Shown here: in pieces, positions 52,612 through 62,142 of the stretch
Numbering within the stretch: the first letter of the stretch is position 1
Layout: each line of letters starts with the position of its first letter
Origin: an uncultured Alphaproteobacteria bacterium
Lineage (GTDB): Bacteria > Pseudomonadota > Alphaproteobacteria > RF32 > CAG-239
NCBI GenBank assembly: GCA_944391445.1
Contig: CALXTL010000002.1
Coordinates: forward strand, 1-64,000
Reading direction: 5' to 3'
Length of the DNA stretch: 64,000 nt
Program-made: the position numbers and the translations under genes
The notes under the pieces: model-generated
What the model saw: only the letters and a program-made list of their open reading frames with translations
Told to the model about the DNA's origin: nothing
The model's database searches: none

Positions 52612-53972
52612 CCCTCCTCGACCTTTTCAAACATATTTTTTTGCAAAAGCGCCCGGCTTCTCCTGAAGATCTGTCTCCGGAAGCCGCACGGCTGATAAAT
52701 TTCAAAGTTGTCATTGCCGAATTTGCCGACAACGTTGAAAGTTCCGGCGCAGAAAAAATTTGTTCTCTGCTCAAAAACCGCGAAGGCCTCCAGGTGATTT
52801 ATTTCAATGAACCTTTCAATAAATCTTTTCTGAATCTGGAAAGCCGAACATTTTTTGACTTGCTGGAAAAAGGACAAACCATCATTGACAAAAGCGGCGC
52901 GGATGTTTTGGTCTGGGGCTGCCGCGAGGGAGAACGGATTCGTCTGAATTTTCAGACCGATCTGCAATATGAAACGACCTCCGGAATATTCACCTCAATT
53001 CTAGACAGCCTGTACTTTCCGGCGGAGATGTTCGAACCGTCTGCTCCTTTTCCAAAATCGTTGACGGCGCTGATTTATGGAGCAATTGTCAGTGCTGTTG
53101 CCACACCGACCAGACAATTGCGCATTCAAAAGCGTTATCTCCTCAAAAAAATCATTGCGGCTCTGTCCTCTGACAATTCGGCCAAATCTCTTTCGGTTGA
53201 TTACCTGCCCTATATCATGAATTTTCTCGGAACGATCTATCTGAGTTATTCTTTTGAATCCGAAACCGACCGTGATTTCAAAATTGTCAAAAATCTTTTT
53301 GAAACGGCTGTTTCGCACCAGGATCTGATCAAAAACCCTATCCATCTCGGCTGCATATATCTGCACCTCGGGCAATTATATGACGCCGCTTCGCACTACA
53401 TGTCCAAACGGCCGAGTGCTTATTACCGCGGCGCAATTGCCAACTACCGTCTGGCGCAGAAATATCTTGGCAAATACACCTATCCTTATGATTATGGCGC
53501 CATTTCCTTCCGCCTTTCCGAACTTTTTTATGACTACTGGAAACAAAAAAATGAACTTCAGGCTCTGCGGGATTCTGTCTTTAATCTGCGCGAAGCAGAA
53601 AAGATTTTTACCTATGCTCTTTTCCCCGAATTTTGGGCCAAAATAGAAGGACGCCTTGGCTACCATTTATCGTTGCTGGCAGGCCTCACGCACAGCTCCG
53701 ATATTGCCGAACTTGGAATTGCCGCCTACAAAAATCAGCAAAAAATCATCACCGAAAAGCGTGACCCCTGCTCCTGGGCGGAAATTCAAGAAAAAATCGG
53801 CGACATTTATTTTCAGCTTGGCCGCAGAGATCAAGATTCCGACGCGCTGGAAGAGGCATTGGAATGCTATCATGATGCGCTTTATATTTTTGACAACATG
53901 GAACTCACCGATGCATCGAGGCGTATCACTGTCAGCATTGCCAAGACATCGGAATTACTCAACAGCAATTAA
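52608..53972 (+). CDS. TPR-repeat protein with an alpha/beta N-terminal domain
   Basis: The 454-residue protein has no signal peptide. Residues about 30-130 form an alpha/beta domain (FKVVIAEFADNVESSGAEKI, then SGADVLVWGCREGERIRL), similar in outline to TolB-N or FlgO-type domains. From about 180 onward the sequence is helical with TPR-like units, for example HLGCIYLHLGQLYDAASHYM and EIQEKIGDIYFQLGRR-type segments. Its start overlaps the membrane protein gene by 4 bases, so the two are probably translated together and may act as partners at the inner membrane. Function unknown. A terminator follows. Confidence 0.6.
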   Translation: MTLLDLFKHIFLQKRPASPEDLSPEAARLINFKVVIAEFADNVESSGAEKICSLLKNREGLQVIYFNEPFNKSFLNLESRTFFDLLEKGQTIIDKSGADVLVWGCREGERIRLNFQTDLQYETTSGIFTSILDSLYFPAEMFEPSAPFPKSLTALIYGAIVSAVATPTRQLRIQKRYLLKKIIAALSSDNSAKSLSVDYLPYIMNFLGTIYLSYSFESETDRDFKIVKNLFETAVSHQDLIKNPIHLGCIYLHLGQLYDAASHYMSKRPSAYYRGAIANYRLAQKYLGKYTYPYDYGAISFRLSELFYDYWKQKNELQALRDSVFNLREAEKIFTYALFPEFWAKIEGRLGYHLSLLAGLTHSSDIAELGIAAYKNQQKIITEKRDPCSWAEIQEKIGDIYFQLGRRDQDSDALEEALECYHDALYIFDNMELTDASRRITVSIAKTSELLNSN

Positions 53973-53997
53973 AAAAGCGCTGTGAGGCGCTTTTTTT
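53971..53997. terminator. Bidirectional terminator between the TPR gene and trxA
   Basis: AAAAAAGCGC (53971-53980) pairs with GCGCTTTTTT (53987-53996), followed by one more T, with a TGTGAG loop. It overlaps the convergent ends of the plus-strand TPR gene and minus-strand trxA. Confidence 0.85.
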
Positions 53998-54016
53998 CAA
54001 TCTGAAAAACTGTTGG

Positions 54017-54331
54017 CTAACAATTGGCTTCAATCCAGGCTTCCAGAGTAGCTTTGGAGTTCAGACCGACTTTTGTATCAATCTGTTTGCCATCCTTAAA
54101 CAAAAACATGGTCGGAATACTGCGAATACCATACTGAGCCGCCGTATTGGGAGATTCGTCAACATTAATTTTGCAAATTTCAACTTTGCCGGCCATTTCC
54201 TTGGAAACTTCTTCCAAAACCGGAATCAGTTGACGGCAGGGTCCGCACCATTCGGCCCAAAAATCGACAAGCACCAGCCCCTTGGCCTGCAGAACTTCCG
54301 CCTCAAATTGACTGTCTGTAATCGCTTTCAT
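54017..54331 (-). CDS. trxA: Thioredoxin
   Basis: General disulfide reductase. The 104 residues begin MKAITDSQFEAEVLQAKGLV and contain the redox-active WCGPC in WAEWCGPCRQL and the cis-proline loop GIRSIPTMFLF. The position directly after addA is conserved in alphaproteobacteria. GGAAAGG precedes the ATG, and the 80-base gap to addA has no terminator, so read-through is likely. Confidence 0.97.
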   Translation of the reverse strand: MKAITDSQFEAEVLQAKGLVLVDFWAEWCGPCRQLIPVLEEVSKEMAGKVEICKINVDESPNTAAQYGIRSIPTMFLFKDGKQIDTKVGLNSKATLEAWIEANC

Positions 54332-54411
54332 CTTTTTTCCTTTCCGATAAGATATGGTTTCTTTCTAATATAATTGATATTTTTTATAAATAAAGAGCAA
54401 TTATGATAATT

Positions 54412-57400
54412 TTATAAATTTTTATCTTCGTCCAAAGGCATCAGCCGCGCCGTATTGGTCCATAAAATATATTTACAGATTTTTTTGTGCGGATAAATTT
54501 TTGCGACCAACTCAGCATAAGCGTCAAGCTGACGGCGATAAGTCGTTGGTACATCCGCTGCTGTTTGCGCGGCCGGCCGGTTTGTCTTAAAATCAATAAT
54601 CATCACCTTGTCTTCCGTCACCACCAAGCGGTCAATCTGCCCGGAAATAATCCTGTCGCCAACCTGTCCCATCACCGGCACTTCTGCTTTAGATGCCGAT
54701 CCAAAAATCATCGCAAAGTCCTCATTTTTCAGCAAAGAAAGCAGTTCATCTCTGATTTTATTCCGCTGTCCGATTGACATTTCCGCTGCATTTTCTGCCA
54801 AAAAAGCATCAATCAGAGAACAGCGTTGCTGTGAATCCGTTTCGGGCAGATACTGCAGCAATTTATGCATCAATTCACCCCGGCGGTACGGATTAATCGG
54901 CGTTGCCGCCTCCAACGGCGACAAAAATTTTTCTTCTTCGTCTTCATCATCCGGTTTTGAAGGAGTCAGCGGCCGGGCGGTTTTATCTTCCTTTGCCGCG
55001 GGGGCAAACAACCATGCCGGCGGCTCAAATTCTGTCTCCTCGGCTGTTTTCTGTTCAAAAGAAGGTATTGCCGCTTCTTGTGCCAACTCATAGCTCAGTA
55101 TGCCATTTTGGTCTTCAACCGCAATTTTACCAAAACTGTTTTTACAGATTTCATACCAGGACTCACCTTTATCCCCGCCGCGCGCGGGCTTATAACCACA
55201 CAAACACAGACAGTCTTCCGCTCTGGTTAGCGCCACATACAGCAGCCGATGATATTCCTCCCGCCTGATCTGTTTCTCTTTTTCCTTACAACGCAGACAA
55301 TTTTTTTCATAATCAGCGGAACGCAGCGGATAAAACAACGTGTCTTTGTCAATCAACAGCCCCATTTCTTTATTAACGCTTTTCATATCCGCGGTATCCG
55401 GCATAATCACATACGGCGCTTGCAACCCTTTGGAGCCGTGAACGGTCATGATCCGCACCGCATCAGCGCCGCTTTGTTCCAGTTCGCGCTTAATATCAAC
55501 ATTGTCTTTTTCAATCCAGTCAATAAATAATTGCAGTGTTGGAATATGGTCCTGCTCAAAAAGAAGACACTGATTCAAAAATTCATCCAGCCCGTCCTCC
55601 GCCTCAAAGCCGAGTCTGCGCACAAACTGCCGACGACCGCCACAGGTATTGAGCACATGTGAAAAAAATTCAAACGGCCGAACAAAATCAATCATATTCA
55701 GCCATTCTTGCAACTGTCGATACAGCGGCCGATATTTTTCATGAGCGTCTAAAGACACAAACAGACTTTTGACGCCACGCTGGTAGCATAAGACAAACAA
55801 ATCATCATCATCCAGCCCAAACAAAGGAGATTTCAACACTTCAGCCAAACTCAGATCATCTGTCGGCAACAACATAAACTTTCCAAGAGAAATAAGATCC
55901 TTCACCGCAATCTGTTCGCTGAGCCGAATACGGTCAACACCGGCAACATTCACCCCGTTTTTTTTGCAGGCGCGCACAATTTCATTAACCAAAGCACCTC
56001 GCCGTTGCACTAAAATAAGAAAATCACGGTACTGCAGCGGTCGTCCTTTTGATTTCAAATATTCGCCGGACATAACTTTGGCATGAATATTTTCGGCAAT
56101 CTGACGGGCAAGTTTTGCTTCAACCGTTTCCGGAAGTTTGCGCTCGACCTGTGTTTGCCAGACAGCAGGTTTTTCACCGGGTTCCGCCTCCAGCAACGGC
56201 CAAATTTCCACTCGCCCGGCCTCACCAATACGCGACGGCACATGTAAAGTTGTTTTTCCTTCGGCAACCACGCCTTGCTGAGGCAAAGCCTCGGCAAAAA
56301 CCCGGTCCACCGTATCCAGAACCGCCGCCGTCGACCGAAAAGAAACATCCAGCGTCACTTCTCTGAAATCGATTCCCTCATTATTTTTGCTCAGAAAATA
56401 ATGACGCATTTTCTCAAATTCATAAGGATCTGCCCCTTGAAAAGAATAGATAGACTGTTTTCTGTCTCCCACCACAAACAGCGTGGATTTTTTGTCTTTG
56501 GCGCCGTCGCCATAAAAAAATTCGTTGGTAATTGCCCGCACGATTGCCCATTGATCCGGCGATGTATCCTGAGCTTCATCAATCAACACATGATCAATAC
56601 CGCCGTCAAGTTTATACAAAACCCAGTCTGCCACCTGACGATTTTCAAACAGCTGCCTGGTCATCAGAATCAGATCCTCATAGTCCATTTTGGCATGCCG
56701 CTTTTTATAAGCCTGATACCCATGCAACAACTCATCGGCCAAAAGCAGGACGGCTTTTGTTGAAGCCAAAACGCGCAAAGCGGCCAAATGTTCGTCAAAC
56801 GCCTGGCAGCGTTTGACTTCCTCCAGACACCATTCATGTCCGCCCGGACATCTTTGCATCACGCGCTGCGTTGCAAAACTCTTGCGCCCTTCATTATCGG
56901 CTTTCAAGAAAAAAGCGCGGTAAAGCTCATAATTTTTCTCTTCACAGGCGCGACCAAGATTCGCAGCCGCCGCCACATTCGTTTCACTGCCGAATTGCAT
57001 GGCGGCAAGCAGAGCGGCCAACATATCGTGGTCCATATCGGCAAAAAACGCTTCCGTTGCCTGTGCTGGCGTTTCATCAAGACTGACTCCGAGTCGCTCG
57101 GCCGCTTTGGCAATCAAATCATCGACTCGATCGGTTTGCTGTAATATCTGCAAAATCTTATTACGGTTTTGGGTCAGAGATTCAACCAGCTTCGGAAAGC
57201 TGAATTCGCTCACTTGCATGGTGATAAACGCCAGAGCCTTGGCCAGGCGGCTATCCGGCTCTGTTTCCAGCTTAAGCAACAACCGCCGCCTGATCTCATC
57301 CATCGCTTCTGCCGCCGCACGGTCATCCATAATTTCAAAATAAGGCGAAATTTTTGCCTCCAAAGGAAATCTTTTCAAAACTTCCTCGCAAAAACTATGA

Positions 57401-57804
57401 ATAGTCTGAATCTTCATCCCGCCGGGCGTATCCAGCAAAATGGCAAAAAGCTTGCGAGCCTGTGCCGTCAATGCTGTCTCATCGCAGGCCCAAAAGGCCT
57501 CTTCACCCAGCAACTTTTGCAGTTCGCCGCGCAGTTTTTCTTCATCTGTTACCGCCCATTGCGCTAACTTTCCGGCAATGCGCGAGCTCATGTTAACCGC
57601 CGCCGCTTTTGTATAGGTCAGACACAATATCCGCCCCGGCAACACGCCTTTAAGCAACAAACGCAAAACTCTGTCGGACAAAACTTTGGTTTTCCCGGTG
57701 CCGGCAGAGGCCTCAACCCAAACGGAAACCTCCGGATCGGCGGCCTTTCTTTGCTGATCCGTTGCCAGCGCGTAACGGGTTTGTTTTTCCTGATCAATTG
57801 TCAT
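54412..57804 (-). CDS. addA: Double-strand break repair helicase-nuclease subunit AddA
   Basis: UvrD-like helicase with a C-terminal nuclease; with AddB it resects double-strand breaks for RecA, replacing RecBCD. The 1130 residues show Walker A EASAGTGKT at 31-39, helicase motif II DEAQDTSPDQW, FVVGDRKQSIYSFQGADP and motif VI YVALTRAEDCL. The C-terminal RecB-type nuclease has GQIDRLVVTEDKVMIIDFKT and YRRQLDAYAELV. It overlaps addB by 11 bases. Confidence 0.95.
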   Translation of the reverse strand: MTIDQEKQTRYALATDQQRKAADPEVSVWVEASAGTGKTKVLSDRVLRLLLKGVLPGRILCLTYTKAAAVNMSSRIAGKLAQWAVTDEEKLRGELQKLLGEEAFWACDETALTAQARKLFAILLDTPGGMKIQTIHSFCEEVLKRFPLEAKISPYFEIMDDRAAAEAMDEIRRRLLLKLETEPDSRLAKALAFITMQVSEFSFPKLVESLTQNRNKILQILQQTDRVDDLIAKAAERLGVSLDETPAQATEAFFADMDHDMLAALLAAMQFGSETNVAAAANLGRACEEKNYELYRAFFLKADNEGRKSFATQRVMQRCPGGHEWCLEEVKRCQAFDEHLAALRVLASTKAVLLLADELLHGYQAYKKRHAKMDYEDLILMTRQLFENRQVADWVLYKLDGGIDHVLIDEAQDTSPDQWAIVRAITNEFFYGDGAKDKKSTLFVVGDRKQSIYSFQGADPYEFEKMRHYFLSKNNEGIDFREVTLDVSFRSTAAVLDTVDRVFAEALPQQGVVAEGKTTLHVPSRIGEAGRVEIWPLLEAEPGEKPAVWQTQVERKLPETVEAKLARQIAENIHAKVMSGEYLKSKGRPLQYRDFLILVQRRGALVNEIVRACKKNGVNVAGVDRIRLSEQIAVKDLISLGKFMLLPTDDLSLAEVLKSPLFGLDDDDLFVLCYQRGVKSLFVSLDAHEKYRPLYRQLQEWLNMIDFVRPFEFFSHVLNTCGGRRQFVRRLGFEAEDGLDEFLNQCLLFEQDHIPTLQLFIDWIEKDNVDIKRELEQSGADAVRIMTVHGSKGLQAPYVIMPDTADMKSVNKEMGLLIDKDTLFYPLRSADYEKNCLRCKEKEKQIRREEYHRLLYVALTRAEDCLCLCGYKPARGGDKGESWYEICKNSFGKIAVEDQNGILSYELAQEAAIPSFEQKTAEETEFEPPAWLFAPAAKEDKTARPLTPSKPDDEDEEEKFLSPLEAATPINPYRRGELMHKLLQYLPETDSQQRCSLIDAFLAENAAEMSIGQRNKIRDELLSLLKNEDFAMIFGSASKAEVPVMGQVGDRIISGQIDRLVVTEDKVMIIDFKTNRPAAQTAADVPTTYRRQLDAYAELVAKIYPHKKICKYILWTNTARLMPLDEDKNL

Positions 57805-60667
57805 AACTACCCCACTCCTTCACCCGGGCCAAATGGGCATAAATTTCAAAAGCCGGATTTTTCTTAAGATTGGGATGACATTCATACGGAGTTGATTCCA
57901 AATCATAAAGAGTAACAAGTTCCGTCACATTTTGTTTTGTTTCAGCCAAAAGTTTGGAAATATCGCCATCAATGTCAATATTCTTAACGCCGAGCTGCCA
58001 GTACAGCAGTTTGTTCACTTTTGCCGCTTTAACACCGTCAAATCCGCCGGCCTCGGCGATCAATCCCTCTAACGGCAGCTGCGGCGCAAAGCCGCTTTTC
58101 ACTTGTTTGACGCTGCGAGCTTCGCCGGTTTTATAATCAATAATATTTATCTGGCCGTCCCGCGTTTCATCAATTCGGTCGGCTTCTGCCGTGATCACAA
58201 ATTTACCGCCGCCGGTCTCGATTTCCATCTTGCCGGAAATTTCGCTGTGAATTTGCAAAATATCATCCCGATACACCGTTTCTAACGCAATCAGATGCTC
58301 AATAATCTGTTCAAACTGCGGCCACCAGAAAACTTTCTTTTCATTGGCAAGCCGGTTCTCGGCAAAACACCGGCGCCCGAGGGCTAACAGCTCCTCTTTG
58401 GCATTTTCCGGAAATTGCCGCGGATACTTATGATTAAACTCCTCCAGAATACCGTGTATAATGATGCCGTAATCAGCCTTTGTCAGTTCCGGTTCAATTT
58501 TTTTCAAAGGCTGAAGTTTCAAAATATACCGGGCAAAAACGCTGTACGGATCGCGCATCAAAAGCTCGATTCCGCTAACCGAAAGACGGCGCGGCCGGGC
58601 AGCAAAAGGCGGTTTTGGCGCCGGTGGTTGCAAAGTTTCAAATTTATCAGGCTCTTCCAAAAGACGCACCAATGATAAAAGATTTTTGTCGGTCAGCCTC
58701 TCCGCTTTAAGGCCGACAGCTTCCGCCACCGCTTGCAGACGCATCCACCAGCGCGATTTCATCATCGGCGTACCCTGTACCCGGCCGGCACGGGTCAGAT
58801 AAACTTCTTTGCCGCACAACAGCTGCGCAAAATCAAAACCGAGTACGCCGATATTCCTTTCCGGCAGAGGGAAGCCGAATTCTTTTTTCATCGGCCGTGA
58901 CATCCAGGGATCGGCTCCCGGCAATTGCGGCCATATGCCTTCATTAACTTCACCGATAATGGTTACATCAAAACGATTAAGTCTGGCTTCAATCGGCCCC
59001 AGAATACTCAGACGGGGATGAGTACCATACCTTGGCCGAACCATTTTTCCCGCAATCATGGCTTCAAACAAACCGGCATACTCCGACGGCCCAATCTCAC
59101 CGGAAAGATCTGCATTCTCCAACCACTGAGCCAGCAGGACCGCACCGGATTCGCCGGCATCGCCCCGCCACAAAAGCTGTCTGCCGTCTTTGGTATCCGT
59201 AGCTGCCAGCCGCTCGGCCGCACCAATATGCGCCCGCAGCAACGCCTTGGGTTGCACCGCGGATTTTGTATATAATTCTTTCAATTCTGCCAAAATGTCA
59301 TCAAGCGCATTTAAAATACTGTCGGCACCGACCTCAGATTGACCGGCGCGCCAGATATTCTGCTCCAGTTCGCGCGCTCTGGTGCGCACAACAGCATAAT
59401 TTTGCCCCATTCCCGTCAGAGGATTTTTCAAAAGTGCCAAAATTTCCGTCCGGGTAGCTGTCGGCGTTGCCGCTTTCAGAATCAGACGCATAAACATTCC
59501 CCAGGCTGTCGCCGCCAGCGGGACACCTCCGGAATCATCAACCTCAATTTTCCAACGTTTCAATTGCGCGGCCACCCGCCTGGCCAGATTTCTGTCCGGC
59601 GTGACCAACGCCGCTGTTTTTTCAGGCGTCTCCAAAACTTCGCGCATTTTGGCGGCAATGGCCAAAGCTTCTTGTCTGATTTCATCACACTCCAACAAAG
59701 ACAAATGTTGAAAATCAGACAAGCAGACGTCTCTTTGTGCCGCCTCGCGCCATTTATCTGTCTCGGCGGCCGGAAGCATAATTTCCGAAACCAGCCGTTC
59801 GTGAAGCGGATTCTCTGGCCGCCGCAATTCTTGCACGTCAGAGCGCTTTAATCCCAGGAAATCAAGTAATTCCTTCAGCTCAAACTGCGGATGCCCTTCA
59901 TCAACTGCCGTCCAGGCTTCTTCACTCATCCAACGATCAAGCCCGGAAAGATAAACTTCTCCTTGCGGCAAATCAAGCACCGCTCGGACTATTTTTTTCA
60001 TTGCCGTAAACCCGGCAGTTGTCCCGGCCAGAATAATCTGGCGACAAGGTTTATTTTTAGTCCATATTTCCGCTTGTTTCTCAAGCAGCATTTTTTTTCG
60101 GAAACTCGCATCCGTTTTGCCGCGTTCTTGCAAAATTTTCGGCCAATAAGCAGTGATAATTTCCAAAAACTTCAGTGTTTCCTGCCAATGAGCAGCATAC
60201 TCTTCAGGCACAAGATCTTTCAACCGCGAAAAATCAAGATCATGATAATACGCCATATCAATCAGCGTGCCAAGATCTCGTGCCAAATAGCAGGCCTGTT
60301 CAGCCGAAATTTTTCCTGTTCCGAAATCACCCGGACGGGAAAGAATTATTTTCATAAACAGCAGCAAACGTTCCGTCTCGCTGACAGCCGGCGGCATACT
60401 TTCAAAAGCCAGGCTGTCTTGCAAAATAATCTCATCTTCGTCCGGATCTCCGATCGGCCGCAAATGCGGCAATAATGTCGGCGTCATGCCCCGCAAACGG
60501 ACAAAGGCATCCGCCAGCGTCTTGCAGGCGCGGCGATTGGGAAGCAACACCAAAACATCAGCCAGCTCCAACTCCCGGCCGCGATAATCTTCAATCAGTT
60601 TTCCGGCAAGCACATCGGCAAAGCCAACTGATGCCGCAATATTCCATATTTTATTTTGCAGCGGCAA
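57794..60667 (-). CDS. addB: Double-strand break repair protein AddB
   Basis: Second subunit of AddAB, with an inactive helicase fold for Chi-type recognition and its own nuclease. The 957 residues lack a normal Walker A (the position reads LLPNRRACKT), as usual in alphaproteobacterial AddB. The C-terminal nuclease carries EADRIDETRDGQINIIDYKT and QLPLEGLIAE. The four-cysteine iron-sulfur cluster of Bacillus AddB is not apparent. The start appears to be a TTG at 60667 that overlaps rdgB by 17 bases; no ATG lies near. AAAGG precedes it closely. Confidence 0.92.
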   Translation of the reverse strand: MPLQNKIWNIAASVGFADVLAGKLIEDYRGRELELADVLVLLPNRRACKTLADAFVRLRGMTPTLLPHLRPIGDPDEDEIILQDSLAFESMPPAVSETERLLLFMKIILSRPGDFGTGKISAEQACYLARDLGTLIDMAYYHDLDFSRLKDLVPEEYAAHWQETLKFLEIITAYWPKILQERGKTDASFRKKMLLEKQAEIWTKNKPCRQIILAGTTAGFTAMKKIVRAVLDLPQGEVYLSGLDRWMSEEAWTAVDEGHPQFELKELLDFLGLKRSDVQELRRPENPLHERLVSEIMLPAAETDKWREAAQRDVCLSDFQHLSLLECDEIRQEALAIAAKMREVLETPEKTAALVTPDRNLARRVAAQLKRWKIEVDDSGGVPLAATAWGMFMRLILKAATPTATRTEILALLKNPLTGMGQNYAVVRTRARELEQNIWRAGQSEVGADSILNALDDILAELKELYTKSAVQPKALLRAHIGAAERLAATDTKDGRQLLWRGDAGESGAVLLAQWLENADLSGEIGPSEYAGLFEAMIAGKMVRPRYGTHPRLSILGPIEARLNRFDVTIIGEVNEGIWPQLPGADPWMSRPMKKEFGFPLPERNIGVLGFDFAQLLCGKEVYLTRAGRVQGTPMMKSRWWMRLQAVAEAVGLKAERLTDKNLLSLVRLLEEPDKFETLQPPAPKPPFAARPRRLSVSGIELLMRDPYSVFARYILKLQPLKKIEPELTKADYGIIIHGILEEFNHKYPRQFPENAKEELLALGRRCFAENRLANEKKVFWWPQFEQIIEHLIALETVYRDDILQIHSEISGKMEIETGGGKFVITAEADRIDETRDGQINIIDYKTGEARSVKQVKSGFAPQLPLEGLIAEAGGFDGVKAAKVNKLLYWQLGVKNIDIDGDISKLLAETKQNVTELVTLYDLESTPYECHPNLKKNPAFEIYAHLARVKEWGSYDN

Positions 60668-61268
60668 ATTCCTTTTCTATAAATTGAGCAAAAGCTCTGC
60701 CCCGGTGCGAAACCGCAGCTTTTTCATCTTTGTCAAAATGACCGAAAGTCTTGTCAAAACCATCCGGCATAAACACCGGATCAAAGCCAAAACCTTTATC
60801 CCCGCTTCTTTCTGCCACAATTTTCCCGTTGACTCGGCCTTCAAAAAAGCGACAATCCTGCCCAGGAATCTTAAACGCCAGCACACAGGAAAAATGAGCA
60901 GACCAATCATTGCTTCCGCTTGCTTGAAGCTCTGCAATCAATCTTTCCATCGCCTGATCAAAGTCCCGGATGACTTTGCCGTTTTCTTCGCGTTCGGCAT
61001 AGCGGGCAGAATAAACGCCTGGCCGCCCGGACAAAGCATCGACACACAAACCGGAATCATCGGCCAAACAAGGCAGTCCGCTGATCTCAGACAATTGCGT
61101 TGCTTTCAATTCCGCATTTTCGCGGAAAGTTGTTCCCGTCTCTTCAACATCAGGCAGATTCATGTCGCGCGCCGACACCACCCGAACGCCGTATGGCGCC
61201 AGCATTTTTTTGATCTCGTCAATCTTACCCTGATTATGCGAGGCAATCAGCAGTTGCTCTATTTTCAT
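60651..61268 (-). CDS. rdgB: XTP/dITP diphosphatase (RdgB/HAM1)
   Basis: Removes deaminated purine nucleotides (dITP, XTP) from the pool. The 205 residues contain [18 protein letters not shown] at the N-terminus, [26 protein letters not shown] and the substrate loop [13 protein letters not shown], ending with the SHRGRAF motif. It overlaps rph by 4 bases (ATGA) and addB by 17. rph-rdgB is a common pair. Confidence 0.96.
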   Translation of the reverse strand: MKIEQLLIASHNQGKIDEIKKMLAPYGVRVVSARDMNLPDVEETGTTFRENAELKATQLSEISGLPCLADDSGLCVDALSGRPGVYSARYAEREENGKVIRDFDQAMERLIAELQASGSNDWSAHFSCVLAFKIPGQDCRFFEGRVNGKIVAERSGDKGFGFDPVFMPDGFDKTFGHFDKDEKAAVSHRGRAFAQFIEKEFAAAK

Positions 61269-61981
61269 TTGCCAAGCCCCAGTGCCTGTTTTTGTTTGAC
61301 GATAATTTCGGCGATTCCTTTTCTGCCCAGTGCAAGCAGCTGGTTAAACTGCGCCTCATCAAACGGATCCCCCTCGGCCGTTCCTTGGATTTCAACAATT
61401 TTACCCGATTCCGTCATCACAAAATTCATATCAACCTGCGAATGTGAATCTTCTTCATAGTCGACATCCAAAATAGCCTCTCCGTTGTAAATATCGCAAG
61501 ACACGGCGGCAACAAATTCTTTAATCGGATTTTCTTTAATTTTTTTGTTTTTCAAAAGTTTTTGCAAAGCGATATACAAAGCGACAAAACCGCCGGTAAT
61601 CGAGGCCACCCGGGTCCCGCCGTCAGCCTGCAAAACATCGCAGTCTATGCAAATGGAAATATCCTTCATTTTGCTGAGATCCACCACCGAACGCAGTGAA
61701 CGTCCGACCAAACGTTGAATTTCCTGTGTTCTGCCCGAAGGCTTTTTGGCCTCCCGCGGCACGCGGATTTGCGTAGCGCGCGGCAACATGGCGTATTCGG
61801 CTGTAATCCAGCCTTTGTCTTGCCCTTTAAGCCATGCCGGAACTTTTTCTTCGGCGCTGGCCGTGCAGACAACATGAGTCCCGCCGAACTTAACCAGACA
61901 AGACCCTTCGGCATAAGGATTAAAATTCGGAATCAGTTCAATCTCGCGAAGTTGATTATTTTGACGATTTGAATGACGCAT
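61265..61981 (-). CDS. rph: Ribonuclease PH
   Basis: Phosphorolytic exonuclease that trims tRNA 3' ends. The 238 residues start [20 protein letters not shown] and contain [40 protein letters not shown] (phosphate-binding region), [20 protein letters not shown] and [18 protein letters not shown]. All active-site motifs are present. It leads the rph-rdgB-addB-addA-trxA operon, with a good promoter upstream. Confidence 0.97.
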   Translation of the reverse strand: MRHSNRQNNQLREIELIPNFNPYAEGSCLVKFGGTHVVCTASAEEKVPAWLKGQDKGWITAEYAMLPRATQIRVPREAKKPSGRTQEIQRLVGRSLRSVVDLSKMKDISICIDCDVLQADGGTRVASITGGFVALYIALQKLLKNKKIKENPIKEFVAAVSCDIYNGEAILDVDYEEDSHSQVDMNFVMTESGKIVEIQGTAEGDPFDEAQFNQLLALGRKGIAEIIVKQKQALGLGK

Positions 61982-62014
61982 TTTCTTCTCTTTCCCATAA
62001 AATTAACTGTCGTC

Positions 62015-62043
62015 AGATTATCCTGATTCCAAATCAATGGCAA
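62015..62043 (-). promoter_or_regulatory. Sigma-70 promoter of the rph operon
   Basis: On the minus strand, TTGCCA (62038-62043) is followed after 17 bases by TAATCT (62015-62020), placing the transcript start about 27 bases before rph. The spacing is ideal and both hexamers match at five of six or close to it. Confidence 0.6.
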
Positions 62044-62142
62044 CACAAAACTAAGCTAAAGATTACGGAAAATAAAAGCAGAAAAACACACCAAACAGCA
62101 TAACATACTGATTTCGCATAAAACGACTTAGAACAAGCCCTG

